Below, piece by piece: positions 50,056-59,170 of a DNA stretch of 64,000 nucleotides (positions are counted from its first letter, which is position 1; the number at the start of each line of letters is the position of its first letter). The stretch covers positions 682,001 through 746,000 of the forward strand of contig NZ_CP154858.1 of the NCBI RefSeq assembly GCF_041153465.1, written 5' to 3'. A program made the position numbers and the translations under genes. This DNA comes from Thermohahella caldifontis. GTDB taxonomy: Bacteria > Pseudomonadota > Gammaproteobacteria > Pseudomonadales > Oleiphilaceae. The notes under the pieces were generated by a model. That model was given only the letters and a program-made list of their open reading frames with translations. It was not told the origin of the DNA and searched no databases.

Positions 50056-51022
50056 CGCTGGTGCGCTCCACGTCAACCCAGACAAAATGGTCGTTTGTCA
50101 GAGTCTTTTCCCCGTTAAACCGATAGGCCACAAGCTTGCCGTATTTGACGGCACTATAGTCCACACAGGCTACATTGGATCTCAACAGTCGAGGGGTTCC
50201 GGACAGCCAGTAGTGCCCCACAAAAACCGGAGGTGCGCTCTCCGGGTAGCTGAGCAAGCGTGACTTCTCCTCCTGTGTGAGCAGACGGTTTCTCAAGGGC
50301 TCCGGCAATCCGTCAGGCTGGAACACCACGTCCTGGTAGGTTCGGGGATTGCTGGCCCAGAACCGGGTCCGGAAGGCATTCCGGGTGTAGCCGTCCCCAC
50401 CTTTGATCACGAAACCCTCCGGTAGCCGAAGATCGGTTCCGCGCAGCAGGCGATCCATGACTTTCCCGGCAAAGCTTCCGTGTACACTGGAGTCGTGGAG
50501 AAAGTCCATGTCAATCGTATTGCGTCCGTATTTCTCCCGGAATGCCTGAATCAACGCTTCATCCCAACAGGCATGCACGACACGGAATCCCGGCAACTCC
50601 AGAAACAAAGGCAGTGTCAGGAACCAGTCAAGATACGACTGAAACTCTTCCTCGTGGTGCTCGAACTGTTTCAGTGTCGCGGAGATGGTACGTGTATGCC
50701 GCGCCGTGTGCTCTCTCAGGTATGTTCGTGTGCTACCCGGCCGGGCGCGGGTACAGTAGCCCAGTGCGTTATATTCATGATTACCCATGACCATCTGAGC
50801 GGTACCCGCTTCGACCATACCTCTGACGATACGTAACGCTTCGCGAATACGTGGTCCGCGATCAATGATGTCACCCACGAAAATGGCTTGTCGCGCTGGA
50901 TGGCCGTATATGCCCATGCTTTCCTGATAACCGAGCTTATGCAGCAGGGCCTTGAGTGTCAGTGCGCAACCGTGTACATCACCTATGATGTCGTAACCTT
51001 CAAAGCGCTGGCCGTCGCTCAT
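50048..51022 (-). CDS. Calcineurin-like metallophosphoesterase
   Basis: A 324-residue cytoplasmic phosphoesterase with the dimetal motifs YDIIGDVHGCALTLK, AIFVGDIIDRGPRIRE and MVMGNHEYNALG near the N-terminus and VGHYWLSG near the C-terminus. It resembles PrpE/ApaH-like enzymes but is longer than serine/threonine phosphatases. The ATG at 51022 overlaps the nadK stop (ATGA). The substrate is unknown; bis-nucleotides or phosphoproteins are possible. Confidence 0.87.
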   Translation of the reverse strand: MSDGQRFEGYDIIGDVHGCALTLKALLHKLGYQESMGIYGHPARQAIFVGDIIDRGPRIREALRIVRGMVEAGTAQMVMGNHEYNALGYCTRARPGSTRTYLREHTARHTRTISATLKQFEHHEEEFQSYLDWFLTLPLFLELPGFRVVHACWDEALIQAFREKYGRNTIDMDFLHDSSVHGSFAGKVMDRLLRGTDLRLPEGFVIKGGDGYTRNAFRTRFWASNPRTYQDVVFQPDGLPEPLRNRLLTQEEKSRLLSYPESAPPVFVGHYWLSGTPRLLRSNVACVDYSAVKYGKLVAYRFNGEKTLTNDHFVWVDVERTSGE

Positions 51023-51909
51023 CACGCATCTCCTCCGAGCGTGGCAGCCCATTTCAGCTTGTCGCGGCAGATTTCATAGAAATTGTGACTGACCGGATGG
51101 ATCAACCGCAGTTTGTGCGGTTTCTTGAATATGGTGAGCACATCCCCAGGTGCCGCAGTAATCTGAGTCTGGCCATCGCAGCTCACCTGAGGATATATCT
51201 CGTTGGCATCACCGATGACAATTTTGATCTCGCTATTGCCATTGACCACGATGGGGCGGCTGCTGAGTGTATGCGGAAACATGGGAACCAATACGATGGC
51301 GTCCAGTGCCGGGTGCATGATCGGGCCACCTGCGGACAACGCATAGGCAGTGCTGCCGGTCGGCGTGGCCACAATGAGGCCGTCGGACTTCTGGGAGTAG
51401 ACAAACTGACCCTCGATATAGAGATCGAAGCCGATCATTCGGGTGCTCTTGCCCGGATGCAACACGATATCGTTGAGGCCACACCCGTAACCGACCGGGC
51501 TGCCATTACGCTTGACGTACGCATCCAGCAGAAATCGGGATTCCTCGATGTACTGACCTGCCAGCACTTCTCCGACCTTCTCTTCCAGCTCATTCGGCGA
51601 GATATCCGTCAGAAAGCCCAGATGCCCCCGGTTGATGCCGAGCACCGGAACATTGTGGCCTGCCAGGGCCCGTGCCGCGCCCAGCAGACTGCCATCGCCT
51701 CCGACAACGATGACCAGATCACAGACCTCCCCGAGCATCCGCTTGCTGGCAACCTGCTGGCCATGCCCCGGAAGGACTTCAGCGGTATCTTCCTCCAGAA
51801 TGACATGATAGCCATTGGAGGTCAGATACTGTTTCAGTCGCCTCAGTGTTTCGACCACCAAGACACTGCCGAGGCGGCCAATCAGACCGATATTCTTGAA
51901 TGTATCCAT
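51022..51909 (-). CDS. nadK: NAD kinase
   Basis: It makes NADP from NAD with ATP. The GGDGSLLGAARALAG motif (about residues 72-86), INRGHLGFLTDISPNELEEK and GLIVATPTGSTAYALSAGGP are all intact, and length is 295 residues. It precedes the phosphoesterase with a 4-bp overlap. Confidence 0.97.
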   Translation of the reverse strand: MDTFKNIGLIGRLGSVLVVETLRRLKQYLTSNGYHVILEEDTAEVLPGHGQQVASKRMLGEVCDLVIVVGGDGSLLGAARALAGHNVPVLGINRGHLGFLTDISPNELEEKVGEVLAGQYIEESRFLLDAYVKRNGSPVGYGCGLNDIVLHPGKSTRMIGFDLYIEGQFVYSQKSDGLIVATPTGSTAYALSAGGPIMHPALDAIVLVPMFPHTLSSRPIVVNGNSEIKIVIGDANEIYPQVSCDGQTQITAAPGDVLTIFKKPHKLRLIHPVSHNFYEICRDKLKWAATLGGDA

Positions 51910-51973
51910 GAATTCATGCCAATCATGTCAGAGGGCAGGTATGGTAGCCCGCCCGCTTCTGAAAGTGAATGGA

Positions 51974-53314
51974 TCAGGCCGTATTCTGGTGAACCGCACA
52001 ACGGTCACTCACGCCCGGCACAAAATCTGCCGGGGTTGCCACGGCCTCGATGGAGGTGTTGCATGGCTCGCCGGAAGCATCTTGGTGGATGCACACCGGG
52101 TTCTCATAGTGCTCAAGCCACAGCCGATAAACCTCTTCGGAAACGAAACACTTTTCGGCCGCATAAGCCATCGGGTTGGCAATATAGCGATCCACGTCAT
52201 GCAATGGCAAAGTGATATGACCTGCGCCCGGATGATAGGCCACCATGACCACGGCCAGTTCTGCCAGCTTGCGGAGCTTGTCCTCGCCATCCCTTGCTGC
52301 AAGCTCTTCCTTCAGTTGTCTGACTTCTTCCCGTAATTGCTCTTCGCGCTCCGTCCGGTAATACAACTCGCGGTCCTTGCGTTCAAGCTGTTCCTTGACG
52401 ATCGTCAGCTCGGCAGCAATACGCTCCTGCATCTGCTGCACGGCATCGGAGCTCATGGACTGTTCAAGTTCGGTCTGCAAGGCATTGATCCGCTTGCGCT
52501 GTGCGGTCAGTTCATTCTGCAGACTCAGAAACTGCTCATTGCGTTTGGACAGTTTCTTCTGAAGCTGCTCATTGAGTACCTGCTGTCGCTTGAGTGCCTG
52601 CTCCAGATCCAGTATGCGCTGACGGAATCGCTTGCCTTCCAGTGACAGCTTGCGGGCCGCCTCCTGCCTGACCTCCTCGATTTCGGATTCCAGCGTCCGG
52701 ATACGCAGCCGCTGACTCTTGATCAGACGCGCCAGCTTGATGCGATGGGGGTCGGTTTCGGCCGGAGGCTCAATCGGTGTGACCACAGGTATGTTCTCGG
52801 GCTCGAGCACGGGGATATCTTCATCCCCGGGAATCATGCCGGCCGGAGCCCCATGATCTTCGGTTTCCTGTGCCCGCACCTCAAATCCGAGACGATTCTG
52901 TTTCAGGGCATCCCTGATCACCAGAAAGAGATTGCTGTTCGGGCGCATGTCCGGATCCCAGAGATCCTTGCGGTGCCAGTCAATCGCGCACTGGCTCCGG
53001 CATGCGAGGCGAATGGGCCCGGCCCCCAGATCGGGGCCTGATGCGGATATCTGCGCAAAGCGGCGCAATGGCAGGTTCCACTCGGGATCAGCCAGACCGT
53101 TTTCGTCAAAGTAAAGGGTAAAGAAGACCAGCGCTGTCGGGCGAAGCGCCGTATCCATTTCCACATAAACGACGTGCGCATCGGTGTCACGCCAGTCACC
53201 CATGGCGATCATGCCATCCAGAATGGCCTCAAACTCCGAGTACCGCATCTGCTTGACTACCCGGTGATCCTCGATAAACAGGACGGCCTGATACTCACCC
53301 CGTGATCGCGCCAT
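51974..53314 (-). CDS. Conserved hypothetical coiled-coil protein
   Basis: A 446-residue protein without signal peptide. The N-terminal globular part (residues 1-150, with YQAVLFIEDHRVVKQMRYSE and ACRSQCAIDWHRKDLWDP) is followed by an acidic linker and a long coiled coil (about 190-370, with RIRTLESEIEEVRQEAARKL). A C-terminal part (VVMVAYHPGAGHITLPLHDV and CIHQDASGEPCN) contains paired Cys/His that may bind metal. Similar proteins occur upstream of nadK in related marine gammaproteobacteria as far as I recall, but no function is known. It begins 64 bases upstream of nadK on the same strand. Confidence 0.8.
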   Translation of the reverse strand: MARSRGEYQAVLFIEDHRVVKQMRYSEFEAILDGMIAMGDWRDTDAHVVYVEMDTALRPTALVFFTLYFDENGLADPEWNLPLRRFAQISASGPDLGAGPIRLACRSQCAIDWHRKDLWDPDMRPNSNLFLVIRDALKQNRLGFEVRAQETEDHGAPAGMIPGDEDIPVLEPENIPVVTPIEPPAETDPHRIKLARLIKSQRLRIRTLESEIEEVRQEAARKLSLEGKRFRQRILDLEQALKRQQVLNEQLQKKLSKRNEQFLSLQNELTAQRKRINALQTELEQSMSSDAVQQMQERIAAELTIVKEQLERKDRELYYRTEREEQLREEVRQLKEELAARDGEDKLRKLAELAVVMVAYHPGAGHITLPLHDVDRYIANPMAYAAEKCFVSEEVYRLWLEHYENPVCIHQDASGEPCNTSIEAVATPADFVPGVSDRCAVHQNTA

Positions 53315-53361
53315 TCAGTCACTCCATGAACATAGTCAGACTTTTTCTGATCATAGCATAC

Positions 53362-53388
53362 AAAAAAGCCCGGGGTGTTGCCCCGGGC
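53362..53388 (-). terminator. Rho-independent terminator after fadH
   Basis: An 8-bp GC stem (GCCCGGGG with CCCCGGGC, 5-nt loop) followed on the minus strand by six T residues at 53367-53362, 23 bases past the fadH stop. Confidence 0.9.
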
Positions 53389-53411
53389 CTTTCCGCCTAT
53401 CCCTGTTGGGA

Positions 53412-55454
53412 TCAGATTTCGGCAGCCAGACGCGCGCCCTGGTTGATGGCACGCTTGGCATCCAGCTCGGCCGCAACATCCGCACCACCAATCAGGTGAA
53501 CCTTGAAACCTTTGGCCTCCAGCGGATCGACCAGCTCGCGAAGCGGATCCTGACCGGCGCAGATGATCACGTTATCCACGTCCAGGGTTCGGGGTTCGCC
53601 GTTGACCTTGATATGAAAACCTTCGTCATCAATGCGCACGTACTCGCATCCGCCCATCATCTGCACCCCTTTCATCTTGAGTGAAGCGCGGTGAATCCAG
53701 CCCGTGGTCTTGCCCAGGTTCTTGCCCACCTTGGAGGTCTTGCGCTGCAGCAGATAGACCTGACGGGGAGACGGGTGCGGATGCGGTGGCTTCAGACCGC
53801 CGCGATGACTGAGAGACAGATCAACCCCCCACTCCTCTGCAAACAGCTCCGGCGAGAGGCTCGGTGAGGTACCCTCATGAGTCAGGTATTCCGCTGTATC
53901 AAAACCGATACCGCCCGCGCCAACAATGGCCACCTTCCTGCCGACCGGCTTGCGTTCCAGGAGGCAGTCCAGATAGCCCATTACCTTGGGATGGTCGATA
54001 CCTTCAATGTCCGGCGTACGCGGCTTGATCCCCGTGGCCAGAACCACCTCGTCGTATCCACCGGCCGCCAGCTGCTCTGCATCCACGCGCGTGTTCAGAT
54101 GCAGCTTGACTCCGGTTTTTTCGATCATGACGGAGAAGTAGCGCAGCGTTTCGTTGAACTCTTCCTTGCCCGGAATCCGCTTGGCCACGTTGAACTGCCC
54201 GCCAATCTGGTCGCTGGACTCAAACAGGTGCACTTCATGTCCGCGCTGGGCGGCAATGGTGGAGAAGGCCAGACCTGCAGGACCGGCGCCGACTACCGCG
54301 ATCTTCTTGCGCTCTGCGGCAGGGGTATACTGCAGTTCCGTTTCATGGCAGGCACGCGGGTTGACCAGACAGGATGTCAGCTTCATCTGGAAGGTGTGAT
54401 CGAGGCAGGCCTGATTACAGGCGATACAGGTATTGACTTCCGGCTCACGGTCCTCCATCGCTTTCAGCACCAGTTCCGGATCTGCCAGGAAGGGACGCGC
54501 CATGGAGACCATGTCGGCATCGCCGTCTGCAAGTACCTTTTCCGCCACGGAAGGCATGTTGATGCGGTTGGTGGTAACCAGCGGAATGGAAACCTCTCCC
54601 TTGAGCTTGGCAGTCACCTTGGTGAAGGCCGCCCGGGGCACCATGGTGGCAATGGTGGGTACGCGCGCTTCATGCCAACCGATACCCGTGTTGATAATGG
54701 TGGCACCTGCCGCTTCGATGGCCTTTGCCAGCTGCACAATTTCTTCCCAGCTGCTGCCATCCTCAATCAGGTCGAGCATGCTCAGGCGATAAATGATGAT
54801 GAAGTTCTCGCCTACACGCTCGCGGGTACGCCTGACGATCTCGATGGGTAACCGGATCCGGTTTTCGTAGCTGCCACCAAATTCGTCGGTACGCTTATTG
54901 GTATGGGAGACGATGAACTGGTTGATGAAGTAGCCTTCGGAGCCCATGATCTCCACACCATCATAACCCGCCTGCTTTGCCTTTTCGGCGCTGTTGACGA
55001 AGGCTTCGATCTCGCCCCAGACCTCTTCAGTAGTCAGTTCACGGGGCCGGAACGGGTTGATGGGTGCCTGAATGGCCGACGGCGCAACCAGCTTGGGATG
55101 ATAGGCATAGCGACCGGCGTGGAGAATCTGCATGCAGATCTTGCCACCCGCTTCGTGTACTGCCTGAGTGACTACCTTGTGGTGTTCGGCATCTTCATCC
55201 GTCTCCATCCGGGCGGCGCCGGGACCCACCATGCCGGCTTCGTTGGGTGCAATGCCCCCTGTCACGATGAGTCCGACCTGGCCGCGCGCACGCTCGGCAT
55301 AGAAGGTGGCCATACGCTGGAAACCGTTCTTGGTCTCCTCAAGGCCGGTATGCATGGATCCCATCAGGACCCGGTTTTTCAGCGTGGTGAATCCGAGGTC
55401 AAGGGGAGACAGCAAATGCGGATACTTTTTGATCCCAGGATATTCGGTACTCAT
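53412..55454 (-). CDS. fadH: NADPH-dependent 2,4-dienoyl-CoA reductase
   Basis: It reduces 2,4-dienoyl-CoA from unsaturated fatty acids so that beta-oxidation can continue. Domains: FMN TIM barrel (SPLDLGFTTLKNRVLMGSMH, ILHAGRYAYHPKLVAPSA, VEIMGSEGYFINQF), 4Fe-4S cysteines in CIACNQACLDH and SCLVNPRACHE, then FAD (VVGAGPAGLAFSTIA) and NAD(P) (AIVGAGGIGFDTAEYL) folds. About 680 residues. ATG 55454 has GGAGAG at proper spacing. Its divergent AraC neighbour may regulate it. Confidence 0.95.
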   Translation of the reverse strand: MSTEYPGIKKYPHLLSPLDLGFTTLKNRVLMGSMHTGLEETKNGFQRMATFYAERARGQVGLIVTGGIAPNEAGMVGPGAARMETDEDAEHHKVVTQAVHEAGGKICMQILHAGRYAYHPKLVAPSAIQAPINPFRPRELTTEEVWGEIEAFVNSAEKAKQAGYDGVEIMGSEGYFINQFIVSHTNKRTDEFGGSYENRIRLPIEIVRRTRERVGENFIIIYRLSMLDLIEDGSSWEEIVQLAKAIEAAGATIINTGIGWHEARVPTIATMVPRAAFTKVTAKLKGEVSIPLVTTNRINMPSVAEKVLADGDADMVSMARPFLADPELVLKAMEDREPEVNTCIACNQACLDHTFQMKLTSCLVNPRACHETELQYTPAAERKKIAVVGAGPAGLAFSTIAAQRGHEVHLFESSDQIGGQFNVAKRIPGKEEFNETLRYFSVMIEKTGVKLHLNTRVDAEQLAAGGYDEVVLATGIKPRTPDIEGIDHPKVMGYLDCLLERKPVGRKVAIVGAGGIGFDTAEYLTHEGTSPSLSPELFAEEWGVDLSLSHRGGLKPPHPHPSPRQVYLLQRKTSKVGKNLGKTTGWIHRASLKMKGVQMMGGCEYVRIDDEGFHIKVNGEPRTLDVDNVIICAGQDPLRELVDPLEAKGFKVHLIGGADVAAELDAKRAINQGARLAAEI

Positions 55455-55561
55455 CAGCATTCTCTCCGTTCTTTTTGGTGTGATTGCGCTAAAAAGTAGT
55501 GCATTCGGTCGCGGACAACAATATCATTTCCTTACAATTCACTAACCCTGAATAAGTACAC

Positions 55562-56581
55562 ATGGAACTGGGTGATATCAGTGTCAGTTTTGTCCTGACG
55601 ATGCAGCGCGCGGTGCTGGCCCTGGGACATGATCCGGAGCCGGTTCTGGCTCGCTACGGTCTTGACCGGGAAAAACGTGCCCAGCCCGGCTTCAGGCTGA
55701 GTATCCCACGATTCATGCGTATCGGTCACGACCTGATGACCTTGACCGGGCGGCCGGATATTGGCCTGATCACAGGCCGGATCACCCATTGGTCCGATCT
55801 GGGCCCCGTCGGCCTGGCCGCCATGAGTGCCCCGACACTCGGGCAGGCTATGCGTGTTGCCATCAATTTCGAGCGTCTGGGCAGCAAGAACAGAAAGGGC
55901 CACAGTCATTACAGCGAAGAAAATGGTCGTGGTCTTGCACGCTTCTACTCCCTCACGCCTTACAACGACTATAACCGTTTTGTCGTGGACTGTATCCTGG
56001 CCTCCTGGTATCAGCTGGCGTTGACGGCAACCGGGGAGACAGATCTTGTTCATCATGCTGAAATAGAGTTTGAACGACCGGACTACGCTGATCGCTATGC
56101 GGAACACCTGCCCTTCCCCATCCGCTTTGGCGCCAAACGTAATGCGGTGGTTTTCAGGCGGCGTGCCACACAATGGCCACTTTGCACCCACAACCCGGCC
56201 GTACACAACCTGTCAGTACAATGGTGTCACGAGGAGCTGAACAAACTGGACAGGGAGTCGGCATACCGGGAGCGCGTGGCCAAGGCCGCACTTTCCCGCT
56301 TTAATGGCGGGCCCCCCAGACTCGAAGAGATCGCGGAACAGCTTGGCATGTCTCCATGGACATTGCGCCGCAGACTTGCCGATGAAGGGATTACCTATCA
56401 GGAAATAGTGGATGCGGTGAGAAAGGATCTTGCCGAGACATACGTCAAGAGCACGGACCTGACCATGTCAGAAATTGCCTATCGTCTGGGCTTCGCTTCA
56501 CCGCCGGCGTTTTTCCGCGCATTCAGACGATGGTTCGGCCTAACCCCGAAACTGTACCGGTCGCAACGACAGCCGCACTGA
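55562..56581 (+). CDS. AraC-family transcriptional regulator
   Basis: A 339-residue regulator with the N-terminal ligand-binding domain of the OruR/ArgR-like AraC subgroup (IGLITGRITHWSDLGPVGLA and ARFYSLTPYNDYNRFVVD) and a C-terminal double helix-turn-helix (LEEIAEQLGMSPWTLRRRLA and LTMSEIAYRLGFASPPAFFR then FRRWFGLTPKLYR). It is divergent from fadH across a 107-bp gap, so fadH control by a fatty-acid-related ligand is a fair guess. Confidence 0.92.
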   Translation: MELGDISVSFVLTMQRAVLALGHDPEPVLARYGLDREKRAQPGFRLSIPRFMRIGHDLMTLTGRPDIGLITGRITHWSDLGPVGLAAMSAPTLGQAMRVAINFERLGSKNRKGHSHYSEENGRGLARFYSLTPYNDYNRFVVDCILASWYQLALTATGETDLVHHAEIEFERPDYADRYAEHLPFPIRFGAKRNAVVFRRRATQWPLCTHNPAVHNLSVQWCHEELNKLDRESAYRERVAKAALSRFNGGPPRLEEIAEQLGMSPWTLRRRLADEGITYQEIVDAVRKDLAETYVKSTDLTMSEIAYRLGFASPPAFFRAFRRWFGLTPKLYRSQRQPH

Positions 56582-56597
56582 GGCTGAGAGCCTTTTT
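56581..56597 (+). terminator. Short terminator after the AraC gene
   Basis: AGGCT-GAG-AGCCT followed by T5, overlapping the stop codon of the regulator. The 5-bp stem is weak. Confidence 0.5.
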
Positions 56598-56890
56598 ACA
56601 TCTCCGTGGCATCATCCGGGCACATGGGATCTTCGTCACATCCAACTTCCCCAAATCCACCCGCTTCCAATCTGAGTTCTTCTTCAAGTTCCATATCCGT
56701 CGCCCCCGGCGCTCAATATCATACGGGCAAGGTTACCCCCAACCGATGACATTTCTGTGACGAGGTGATATCCGGCAACTATTGCAGAGACTGTGCGAAG
56801 ACGAACGATAATGTCGGCAAGCTTGGGATGTGCGCAGGCTGACCAAGACAGAAACTGACAGGAACAAAAAAATGGCTATGAGGAAGGAAG
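56598..56890. other. Intergenic region between AraC gene and tRNA array
   Basis: No gene is supported in these 293 bp. Seven A residues at 56870-56876 would read as a T-run just downstream of the tRNAs on the minus strand and may help end their transcript, though I see no good stem. Confidence 0.45.
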
Positions 56891-56967
56891 TGGCGGAGCG
56901 GACGGGACTTGAACCCGCGACCCCCGGCGTGACAGGCCGGTATTCTAACCAGCTGAACTACCGCTCC
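56891..56967 (-). tRNA. tRNA-Asp (GTC), copy 2 in transcription order last
   Basis: A 77-nt cloverleaf on the minus strand: acceptor GGAGCGG with CCGCTCC, anticodon loop CTGTCAC with GTC, T arm GCGGGTTCAAGTCCCGT, encoded CCA. Identical to the copy at 57073-57149. Confidence 0.97.
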
Positions 56968-56973
56968 GCTTTT

Positions 56974-57049
56974 TGGTGGGTGGTGACGGGATCGAACCGC
57001 CGACCCTCTGCTTGTAAGGCAGATGCTCTCCCAGCTGAGCTAACCACCC
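56974..57049 (-). tRNA. tRNA-Val (TAC), second copy
   Basis: A 76-nt cloverleaf on the minus strand: acceptor GGGTGGT with ACCACCC, anticodon loop CTTACAA with TAC, encoded CCA. It is 6 bases from the adjacent tRNA-Asp. Confidence 0.97.
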
Positions 57050-57072
57050 ATTGAACCATCAGGCGATTGAAG

Positions 57073-57149
57073 TGGCGGAGCGGACGGGACTTGAACCCGC
57101 GACCCCCGGCGTGACAGGCCGGTATTCTAACCAGCTGAACTACCGCTCC
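57073..57149 (-). tRNA. tRNA-Asp (GTC), first copy
   Basis: Same 77-nt structure and sequence as the tRNA at 56891-56967, with anticodon GTC and encoded CCA. Confidence 0.97.
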
Positions 57150-57154
57150 GCTTT

Positions 57155-57230
57155 TGGTGGGTGGTGACGGGATCGAACCGCCGACCCTCTGCTTGTAAGG
57201 CAGATGCTCTCCCAGCTGAGCTAACCACCC
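57155..57230 (-). tRNA. tRNA-Val (TAC), first copy
   Basis: Same 76-nt structure as the tRNA at 56974-57049, with anticodon TAC and encoded CCA. It is the promoter-proximal member of the Val-Asp-Val-Asp transcript. Confidence 0.97.
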
Positions 57231-57357
57231 GTTTCAATCACGTCCCTGATTGAGCTGCGCATTTTAACGATTTAATCCGGGCTGTCAAATCCTTCGTGCG
57301 CTTTTTTCTTAAAAAAACTGATTCGGGATCAAATCGTTCAACAGGCAACCAGATTGA

Positions 57358-57741
57358 CTACTTTTTGCCTATCAGCTCAATCATGTAGCCATCCGGATCA
57401 CGGACAAATGCGATGATGGTCGTACCATGCTTCATGGGGCCGGCCTCCCTCACCACCTCACCGCCACGCTGACGAATATCCTCACAGGCAGCATAAACGT
57501 CATCAACTTCTATGGCGATATGCCCGAAACCATTGCCCAGATCATAATGATCCGTATCCCAGTTCCAGGTCAGTTCCAGGACCGTATGATCGCTCTCGTC
57601 ACCGTAGCCGACAAATGCGAGCGTAAACCGGCCTTCCGGATAATCCTTGCGCCGCAGAAGGCGCATGCCGAGTACTTCCGTATAAAAAGCGATGGAACGA
57701 TCCAGATCACCCACCCGGATCATGGTGTGCAGAAGGCGCAT
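57358..57741 (-). CDS. gloA: Lactoylglutathione lyase (glyoxalase I)
   Basis: It converts the methylglyoxal-glutathione hemithioacetal to S-lactoylglutathione. The 127-residue protein starts MRLLHTMIRVGDLDRSIAFY and has FGHIAIEVDDVYAACEDI and DPDGYMIELIG; the metal ligands are His5, Glu in TVLELTWN, His in GHIAIEV and Glu in YMIELI. Length and lack of an insertion fit the nickel-type bacterial enzyme. It works with glutathione, regenerated by Gor elsewhere in the window. Confidence 0.96.
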   Translation of the reverse strand: MRLLHTMIRVGDLDRSIAFYTEVLGMRLLRRKDYPEGRFTLAFVGYGDESDHTVLELTWNWDTDHYDLGNGFGHIAIEVDDVYAACEDIRQRGGEVVREAGPMKHGTTIIAFVRDPDGYMIELIGKK

Positions 57742-57931
57742 ACTGTGACTCCTTGCATGGTTTGAAAGACTGCCGAAGCGCATGGACGCGAGGCTTCCGG
57801 TCTTCAGGGATCAACTCTTCGGCCAGCTTGCGATTCAGGGCCTCGAGCCTGGCAACAATACCCGAGCGAATGCCTTTCATCAAACCTGACAGGGCCTTTT
57901 CACCTGATCGGGAACGTACTTCAGAAGTCAT
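57707..57931 (-). CDS. Small hypothetical protein overlapping gloA
   Basis: A 74-residue frame starting at ATG 57931 after an AGAAGG ribosome site. It is basic and helical (ALSGLMKGIRSGIVARLEAL), with a Lys/Cys-containing tail, and ends 35 bases inside gloA. I do not recognise it. The good ribosome site supports translation, but the tail could be extended past its natural end by error, and it may not be a gene. Confidence 0.4.
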   Translation of the reverse strand: MTSEVRSRSGEKALSGLMKGIRSGIVARLEALNRKLAEELIPEDRKPRVHALRQSFKPCKESQYAPSAHHDPGG

Positions 57932-57976
57932 CCTTCTCTCCTCCACACGATAAAAGGGCTCACGCATCACGCGCCA

Positions 57977-58837
57977 TTACCAGAATTGCCACCATGGCGG
58001 CGGCTCGCTGGCTGCCAGCTCAAGCTCATACTGCTTGATATCCTGCTCCAGCTCTTTCTCCAGCCGGTCTGCTTCCAGGCGTTTGGTGGGCCCGCCACCA
58101 CAGAGGTACGCACACCACCAGTTGCCTTTCCGGTAATTGCCCTGCGCCTTGAGCCTTTCCAGCTCTTCCTCCCGCAATTTGGCGATCTCTTCACGGCGGC
58201 GCTCGAAACTGTATGCCAGGTTCTCCTTGACGATACGCGTGGCCGCATGGTTGGGTGCCACCATGTCACTCTTGAGAAACCGGGTATCGACGATTTCGGT
58301 GAGCGCCCACTGATTGTCCACCAGACGCAGGTCACCCTTTTGCCACGGGTCATCGGATGGCAGCTCCGGATTCAGTTCCGGCTCATCCACTTCCGAATAC
58401 CTCAGGTAATAGACCTTTCCCGGCTCCACTTCAAGATCCTGATCCACGATCAGGTCAAGGGAGATGTCATTGAGCCCTTCCAGTCCGAGCAATGGCCGCC
58501 TCATGGCAATATGGCGCTTTCCGGGCGCGACGATCAGCCAGGTATAAGCACCGGAACGCAGGTTGAAGTAATGCGTATCATCCACATACACGCTGGGCGA
58601 CTCGATTTCGTCGCCTGCCCACTCGGAAGCCGGCCGATAAAAATAGAGCAGCGCCTCCCTGTCCTGTTTCCACTCGGAATTGGGGATGTGTACAAAGTAC
58701 TGCCCGTTAACCGGATGAACGAATCCACCGACGCTCTTGCCAATGGACTGATAAATCTTGCAGCCACCGAGCATCAATGCCAGGCAGCCCATGATCAAAA
58801 ACCGAAGACCGTGCAGTCTGACTTGCGCATTCAGCAT
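57977..58837 (-). CDS. DUF2846-like lipoprotein
   Basis: A 286-residue lipoprotein: signal peptide with lipobox LMLGGC (Cys near residue 24) followed by a DUF2846-like domain (ALLYFYRPASEWAGDEIESP, VYVDDTHYFNLRSGAYTWL, VAPGKRHIAM, GKVYYLRYSE). A charged helical C-terminal part ends in Trp-rich PPPWWQFW. The strong AGGAGG before ATG 58837 decides the start; longer frames are not supported. The function is unknown. Confidence 0.87.
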   Translation of the reverse strand: MLNAQVRLHGLRFLIMGCLALMLGGCKIYQSIGKSVGGFVHPVNGQYFVHIPNSEWKQDREALLYFYRPASEWAGDEIESPSVYVDDTHYFNLRSGAYTWLIVAPGKRHIAMRRPLLGLEGLNDISLDLIVDQDLEVEPGKVYYLRYSEVDEPELNPELPSDDPWQKGDLRLVDNQWALTEIVDTRFLKSDMVAPNHAATRIVKENLAYSFERRREEIAKLREEELERLKAQGNYRKGNWWCAYLCGGGPTKRLEADRLEKELEQDIKQYELELAASEPPPWWQFW

Positions 58838-59170
58838 GTACCGTTTTCCTCCTGATAAGGTCTTCATGTTAGCCATTTCCGTGTCACTGCGGTGAGACAT
58901 GGCGCACCCTTTGGAGGCCTTCCGAAACCCTTTGTTACAAAGGCGCCGTATTCGCCACCTCCATGACATGCCGCTGCCTGCCAAAATGTGACGCAGGCAC
59001 GGAGATTTGTTTGTTTTTTTGACACGGGCCTTGTTTTTTTGCGCAACAAAGGTGCTATCTTTTGAAATAAATAATGACAATTTATTACATCATAATAAGT
59101 AAAAACGCAGTGTGGGCAAGCCGGGCGTGAGCAGAGACCGTACGCGCCATATTCAGACGAGGACAGTATC
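58838..59170. promoter_or_regulatory. Divergent AT-rich intergenic region
   Basis: A 333-bp gap between the lipoprotein (-) and the secreted ORFan (+). Long T-runs at 59010-59040, a TTGCGCAA palindrome near 59040 and the AT-rich block 59063-59105 look promoter-like, but I cannot assign a clear -35/-10 pair. Confidence 0.4.

Larger units (their letters stand above)
56891..57230. repeat. Tandem duplication of a tRNA-Asp/tRNA-Val pair
   Basis: The units 56891-57049 and 57073-57230 are near-identical, including the short Asp-Val spacer (one T shorter in the second unit), and are separated by a 23-bp unrelated spacer. This indicates a recent tandem duplication or gene conversion. Confidence 0.9.

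Noticed and set aside
56830..57054. 74-residue frame across the tRNA array
   Set aside because: It runs through two tRNA genes and is not protein coding.
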